A stretch of DNA of 64,000 bases from NCBI GenBank assembly GCA_964352475.1, contig CAYGSL010000007.1, forward strand, positions 1 to 64,000, read 5' to 3'. The notes beneath the pieces were generated by a model. It was not told the DNA's origin, searched no databases, and saw nothing but the letters and a program-made list of their open reading frames with translations. The stretch is from JAUIET01 sp964352475 (GTDB lineage: Bacteria > Pseudomonadota > Gammaproteobacteria > Pseudomonadales > JAUIET01). Positions 59,912 through 64,000 of this stretch are shown here, one piece after another. Within the stretch, counting starts at the first letter, position 1; each line of letters opens with the position of its first letter. The position numbers and the translations under genes were made by a program.

Positions 59912-62059
59912 ATGACTATGGAAACCAGGAAAACCTACTGTCGTTTTTGCCTGGGTTGCTGCGGCATCGAAGTGGATTTGGAAGACGGTCGTTTGGTATC
60001 GCTCAGAGGTGACACCAGTAACCCCTTAACCGGCGGTTACACCTGTTTGCGTGGTCGCGAGCTGATCACCATGCACACTCACAAAGACCGAATCAGAGGT
60101 GCGCTAAAACGCGGGGAAAATGGCTTTACGTCTATACCACTGAAACAGGCGCTGGATGAAATTGCGAATAAAACCGGGGCGTTGATGGCCGAATCTGGCG
60201 GGCGCGCCATCGCGTCCTACAATGGCAGCTGGGCCTGGTCCAACATGCCCACATTGCCTGTCTCCAAAGCATTTCATCGCGCTATAGAGTCGCCGTCCCT
60301 ATTTTCGCCTATGACGCTGGATCAACCCGCCAAAGCGCTGATGCCAGCGCGTTTTGGCATTTGGTCTGGAGGCATCCATTCTTTTAAAGATGCCGACGTT
60401 GCCATGTTCATTGGTAACAACACGGTGTTGTCGCAGTACTCACCAGCCGGCGGCTTACCCCCATACAACGCCTCAAGACGTTTGCAGGACGCATTGAATG
60501 CGGGTCTGACACTGATAGTGATAGACCCAAGACAAACCGAGGTTGCGCGAAAAGCAACATTGCATCTGCAACCCAGGCCCGGAGAAGATCCCACGCTGCT
60601 GGCCGGCATTGTGCGCGTGATCATTGATGAGCAATTGCATGACGTAGCGTTCTGCAATGAATATGTTGACCATCTTTCCGAGCTTAGAGCGCAGCTTGAG
60701 CCGTTCACGCTTGATTATGTTGCCAGGCGCACAGATGTACCGGCAGATCACATTGTTCAAGCGGCAAGATTGTTTGCCGGTGGTTCTAAAGGTGCGGCCA
60801 GTACGGGAACCGGTCCGGAGATGTCACCCTTTGGCTCGTTGACCGAGCACATGGTAATGACTCTAAACACTATTTGTGGTCGTTATTACAGAGAAGGCGA
60901 AATACCACCATCGGCACCGCCACTATCACCCCCAAGGCCACGTAAGGCGCAAGTGATATTTCCTCCCATACCCTGGGGTGAACATTTCGTTCAATCGCGG
61001 TTTAGAGGCCTAAGCCAGCTTGGTGATGAAATGCCCTGCAATATAATGGCCGATGAGATACTAACGCCTGGTGATGGCCAGATTCGGGCGCTGTTCGTGA
61101 ATGGTGGCAACCCGGTGGTCGCGTTTCCAAATCAGCAGAAAATCACGCGTGCTATGGAATCGCTAGACCTGTTGGTAGCGATTGATCCATGGATGTCAGC
61201 CACGGCAAAACGTGCTGACTACATACTGGGGCCGGTGTTGCAGCTGGAACGTGACGACGCAACTTTGCTGGGCGAAATGTACTTCGAAGAGCCTTATGCT
61301 CATTACACCGAGAAGCTGGTTGAGCCAGATGATGAGCTGATTGAAGAGTGGGAGCTTTACTGGGAGCTGGCGGTTCGCTTAGGAATAGATCTGCAAATAA
61401 ACAATGTCAAGATTACTGACCGCGAGAAGCCCAGCAAATACCAACTCACTGAACTGATCACCCAGGGATCCGCAATCCCGCTGTCGCGAATACGTGAGGA
61501 GACAGCAACAACAGGTGGAAAAATCTACCCGGAAGCCCAGCAACCCGTGGCCGCAAAAAGCCAACGCAACCAGCATCGCTTTCGCTTGCTACCCATTGAG
61601 GTAGAGCAACAGATAAGAAGCGTTGCTAACGAGCCGCTTGATGACAAAGGTCGCCCTAGCAAAACCAGTAGCCATTACGAATTCTTACTCACCAGCCGGC
61701 GCATTAAGCAGTTTTTTAACTCCACCGGCCACAATTTTGACAAGCTGCGCGAAAAAGGGGCTACTAACTGGGCGTATATGCATTCAAGCGACCTGATGCG
61801 CCTGGAGATTGATTCAGAGTCCTTAGTAGAGATAGTTGCAGAAACCGGGCGCATTGTTGGCGCCGTTAAAGCCAGTGATGACATTAAGCCCGGCGTTATC
61901 TCAATGGCACATGCGTTTGGTGATGCCGATAGCAACAAAGACAATGTACTCAACCAAGGGGTATCAACCAACGCCCTGGTCAGCGATGAAAAATACTATG
62001 ACCCTATTACGGGGCAGGCCAGGCAGAGCGCCATACCGGTGAATATCCGGCCGCTTTAG
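59912..62059 (+). CDS. Molybdopterin oxidoreductase with N-terminal [4Fe-4S] site
   Basis: This 715-residue enzyme of the DMSO reductase superfamily has an N-terminal [4Fe-4S] site (C10-x2-C13-x3-C17 ... C45). It then has a large molybdopterin domain with NGSWAWSNMPTLPVSK, FVNGGNPVVAFPNQQK and a C-terminal HAFGD segment. It has no signal peptide, so it is probably cytoplasmic, and resembles biotin sulfoxide reductase/formate dehydrogenase-like proteins of unknown substrate. It follows the sulfotransferase by 6 bp, suggesting linked work. Confidence 0.85.
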   Translation: MTMETRKTYCRFCLGCCGIEVDLEDGRLVSLRGDTSNPLTGGYTCLRGRELITMHTHKDRIRGALKRGENGFTSIPLKQALDEIANKTGALMAESGGRAIASYNGSWAWSNMPTLPVSKAFHRAIESPSLFSPMTLDQPAKALMPARFGIWSGGIHSFKDADVAMFIGNNTVLSQYSPAGGLPPYNASRRLQDALNAGLTLIVIDPRQTEVARKATLHLQPRPGEDPTLLAGIVRVIIDEQLHDVAFCNEYVDHLSELRAQLEPFTLDYVARRTDVPADHIVQAARLFAGGSKGAASTGTGPEMSPFGSLTEHMVMTLNTICGRYYREGEIPPSAPPLSPPRPRKAQVIFPPIPWGEHFVQSRFRGLSQLGDEMPCNIMADEILTPGDGQIRALFVNGGNPVVAFPNQQKITRAMESLDLLVAIDPWMSATAKRADYILGPVLQLERDDATLLGEMYFEEPYAHYTEKLVEPDDELIEEWELYWELAVRLGIDLQINNVKITDREKPSKYQLTELITQGSAIPLSRIREETATTGGKIYPEAQQPVAAKSQRNQHRFRLLPIEVEQQIRSVANEPLDDKGRPSKTSSHYEFLLTSRRIKQFFNSTGHNFDKLREKGATNWAYMHSSDLMRLEIDSESLVEIVAETGRIVGAVKASDDIKPGVISMAHAFGDADSNKDNVLNQGVSTNALVSDEKYYDPITGQARQSAIPVNIRPL

Positions 62060-62493
62060 GCCAGGGCATTTTCCTTTTCAATCAACTCTATAACATTGCC
62101 AAACGGGTCTCTGCCGTACGCGAACCGTTGTGACACCGGGCCAAGCAGCGCCGCATTAAACACTACGCCATTGTCCATCAGGTACTGGTAGTCTTTTTCT
62201 ATGTCGTCGGTAGACAAGGCAATATGCGTTATACCTGTGCGATTCACCGGCCGCAATTCATCAACGACTTCAGTTTCAACGAACTCAAACAGTTCAAGAT
62301 GTGAGTAGCCTTTCTTAAGCATGCGTATCTTGAAACCTGAATCAGTGATTCCCATGGCGGTACTCATTACATCAATGCCGGAGGGTACTTCGGCTTCCGT
62401 CTCGATTTCAAAACCAATAACATCGCAATAAAACGCGAGTGCTTCATTGAGGTCAGGTACGGTGATCGCCGCATGGTGCATTCCCAGGATCAT
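62056..62493 (-). CDS. VOC-family (glyoxalase/epimerase-like) protein
   Basis: This 145-residue vicinal oxygen chelate protein has LGMHHAAITVPDLNEALAFY (first metal His), HLELFEF (Glu), ITHIALSTDDIEKDYQYL (second His) and the C-terminal FGNVIELIEKEN (Glu). The residues are the normal H-E-H-E metal set. It may be an epimerase, dioxygenase or glyoxalase. It overlaps the preceding unknown gene by 4 nt and converges with the molybdopterin gene with 4-nt overlap. Confidence 0.85.
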   Translation of the reverse strand: MILGMHHAAITVPDLNEALAFYCDVIGFEIETEAEVPSGIDVMSTAMGITDSGFKIRMLKKGYSHLELFEFVETEVVDELRPVNRTGITHIALSTDDIEKDYQYLMDNGVVFNAALLGPVSQRFAYGRDPFGNVIELIEKENALA

Positions 62494-62969
62494 AATCTTC
62501 CTTCAATCGTGCTGGCATTAGAATTTTGCTTGGTAAACAGCAGGCCAACTTCGGCAAAATAGTGGCTGCCTGCTACGACAACAGCGATACGAAGCCGCAT
62601 CTGGCGAACGTCAGTATCAGGAAGCTCACCTCGCCATTGATGATTATTTCCAACGGGTGTCAGATCCAGATGGTTCTCGTTTGACCGGTCAGTATCCAGC
62701 AAAGCCGCGCGAACAATTGTGGCTGCATGGCTGCTGCTAAACATCAGATCGTTTTCTACGCTGTGTATTTCTACCCTGAGATCGCCGTTAACCAGACTGC
62801 AACGACCACTTGTGTATCGGCAATTCGATTTTGCCGCCAGCGGATAAGACGAACCAGCTATCGCTTTCTGCGGCTTTTCGGCAACAATGGAGTCAACTGC
62901 AAAATACGCGATTAAGGCCAATAGCGGCGCGACCAATAATGCGATAACGACATGTTTGTTTCGAAACAT
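62490..62969 (-). CDS. Unknown membrane-anchored protein
   Basis: This 159-residue protein has one N-terminal transmembrane segment (VIALLVAPLLALIAYFAVDS) and a periplasmic domain with two Cys (NCRYTSGRCSLV) and a strand-rich region ending YFAEVGLLFTKQN. I do not recognise the family. It starts 2 bp after the symporter stop and overlaps the VOC gene by 4 nt, so it is part of the same transcript. It may modulate the transporter. Confidence 0.7.
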   Translation of the reverse strand: MFRNKHVVIALLVAPLLALIAYFAVDSIVAEKPQKAIAGSSYPLAAKSNCRYTSGRCSLVNGDLRVEIHSVENDLMFSSSHAATIVRAALLDTDRSNENHLDLTPVGNNHQWRGELPDTDVRQMRLRIAVVVAGSHYFAEVGLLFTKQNSNASTIEGRL

Positions 62970-62971
62970 GC

Positions 62972-64000
62972 TCAGTGACCAGTAGCGTCTCCAGCGCCGG
63001 CTGGCACGCGAATACTCTCAACCATTAACCGCACATCTTCCGGCGGTGGCGCACTTACTTTACTGACCAGAATTGCAACGGTGAAGTTGACCACTGCACC
63101 TATCACGCCGAAGGCATTTGGCTCTATGCCCAGAAACCAATTAGCAGGCATATCCCCGAGAAAGGAAGTGGAAGATACAAACATAATGCCCTTGTGCTGG
63201 AACACATAAAGCAAGGTCACACTCAAACCAGCAATCATGCCGGCGATGGCGCCTTCCTTGCTGATTCGGGTTGAGAAAATACCCATCATTAACGCAGGGA
63301 AGATAGATGACGCAGCCAAACCAAACGCCAGAGCAACCGTTCCAGCCGCGAAGTCGGGCGGCTTAAAACCAAGGAACCCCGCCAGCACAATGGCGAACGC
63401 CATCGCTACCCGGCTTGCTAACAATTCTTGTTGTTCAGTAATGTCGGGTTTGAACACACCTTTTAGCAAATCATGCGAAATGGCCGATGATATTGCCAGC
63501 AGCAATCCGGCAGCTGTAGACAATGCGGCCGCAAGGCCACCGGCGGCCACCAGCGCGATTACCCAGTTCGGCAATTTCGAAATTTCCGGATTAGCCAGCA
63601 CCATAATGTCATTGTCGACCTTAACCATTTCATTAGTTTGCGGATCAGCCGAATACTGAATCAAGCCATCACCATTCTTGTCTTCAAATTGCAGCAAGCC
63701 GGTCTTTTCCCAGTTCTTAAACCAGTCTGGTCGCTCTTCATACGCCAGGTGTTGGCCAGGTGAGGGTTCGATGGTAGACATCAGGTTCAGTCTGGCCATG
63801 CCGGCAACTGCCGGGGCTGTCGTGTACAGTATCGCAATAAAGACCAAAGCCCATCCTGCCGATGTACGTGCATCAGCGACTTTCGGAACCGTGAAAAAGC
63901 GAATGATCACGTGCGGTAACCCGGCGGTGCCAATCATCAGCGACATGGTGTACGCAAACATATTGGTCATACTAAGCCGCGCTTGCGTTGTGTATTCAGC
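62972..64000 (-). CDS. Sodium:solute symporter (VC_2705-type), 5' part outside window
   Basis: This is the C-terminal part (343 codons visible) of an inner-membrane SSS transporter; the reading frame stays open through the window end. It has GLPHVIIRFFTVPKVADART, GLAAALSTAAGLLLAISSAI and GLAASSIFPALMMGIF, like the acetate/VC_2705 group. A hydrophilic loop not found in acetate permease includes an EF-hand-like DKNGDGLIQY. In this group a small DUF4212 partner usually precedes the gene, and would lie outside the window. Confidence 0.88.
   Translation of the reverse strand, partial: AEYTTQARLSMTNMFAYTMSLMIGTAGLPHVIIRFFTVPKVADARTSAGWALVFIAILYTTAPAVAGMARLNLMSTIEPSPGQHLAYEERPDWFKNWEKTGLLQFEDKNGDGLIQYSADPQTNEMVKVDNDIMVLANPEISKLPNWVIALVAAGGLAAALSTAAGLLLAISSAISHDLLKGVFKPDITEQQELLASRVAMAFAIVLAGFLGFKPPDFAAGTVALAFGLAASSIFPALMMGIFSTRISKEGAIAGMIAGLSVTLLYVFQHKGIMFVSSTSFLGDMPANWFLGIEPNAFGVIGAVVNFTVAILVSKVSAPPPEDVRLMVESIRVPAGAGDATGH

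Overview
The window looks like a chromosomal segment of a marine, aerobic gammaproteobacterium of the kind rich in cyclic-compound catabolism (Halieaceae/Spongiibacteraceae-like). This placement is an inference from gene content: SoxCD, GlcDEF, several Rieske oxygenases and P450s, LLM flavoenzymes, CaiB CoA-transferases, a TonB receptor and sodium:solute symporters. No rRNA, tRNA, CRISPR array, transposase or integrase was seen. The sequence is a scaffold: it contains one 100-N gap (44895-44994) that is almost certainly false.

Layout. 0-6 kb: an EAL/HDOD signalling protein, an OsmC protein, and a TPP-dependent 2-oxoacid/acetoin dehydrogenase (E1alpha, E1beta, E2, no E3) followed by an SDR. 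6-12.2 kb: an oxidative block with an NTF2-like protein, a P450, a Rieske oxygenase, an SDR and a cytochrome c-PQQ dehydrogenase. 12.2-24.8 kb: a GST-like protein, a TonB receptor, a second Rieske oxygenase, TetR plus an SSS symporter, and a seven-gene minus-strand CoA operon (SDR, NTF2-like, acyl-CoA ligase, two MaoC-fold proteins, a Cys-less thiolase-like protein, DUF35). 24.9-29.9 kb: CaiB, LLM flavoenzyme, hydrolase, TetR, an APH-like kinase and a truncated SDR. 30.3-48.3 kb: three acyl-CoA dehydrogenases, TetR, a third Rieske oxygenase, an MFS carrier, a second P450, LLM, a second Cys-less thiolase-like protein, an acyl-CoA synthetase, a split-barrel flavoprotein, an enoyl-CoA hydratase plus CaiB, GST and nitroreductase. 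48.3-64 kb: an amidohydrolase, small proteins, an overlapping soxD-soxC-glcD-glcE-glcF operon, LLM plus YciI, a sulfotransferase plus a molybdopterin oxidoreductase, a VOC protein, and a VC_2705-type symporter that runs off the end.

How it works together. The genes read as a multi-operon system for taking up hydrophobic or cyclic acids, hydroxylating them (Rieske, P450), activating them with CoA and shortening them by beta-oxidation or retro-aldol steps. The substrate cannot be read from the sequence. Two sets of palindromic operators tie the operons together. TTGAATATTATTCAA (with a one-base variant) lies before the TonB receptor, between Rieske and TetR, and before the CoA operon. ACAGT-N4/N8-ACTGT-type sites lie in six intergenic regions between 6 and 47 kb. 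Three TetR regulators are encoded.

The most unusual signal is a set of dispersed hairpin elements. They have a conserved 54-bp core flanked by 29-bp inverted arms that differ completely from copy to copy yet pair with each other at 27-29 of 29 positions. Two families with unrelated cores share the same 29-54-29 plan.
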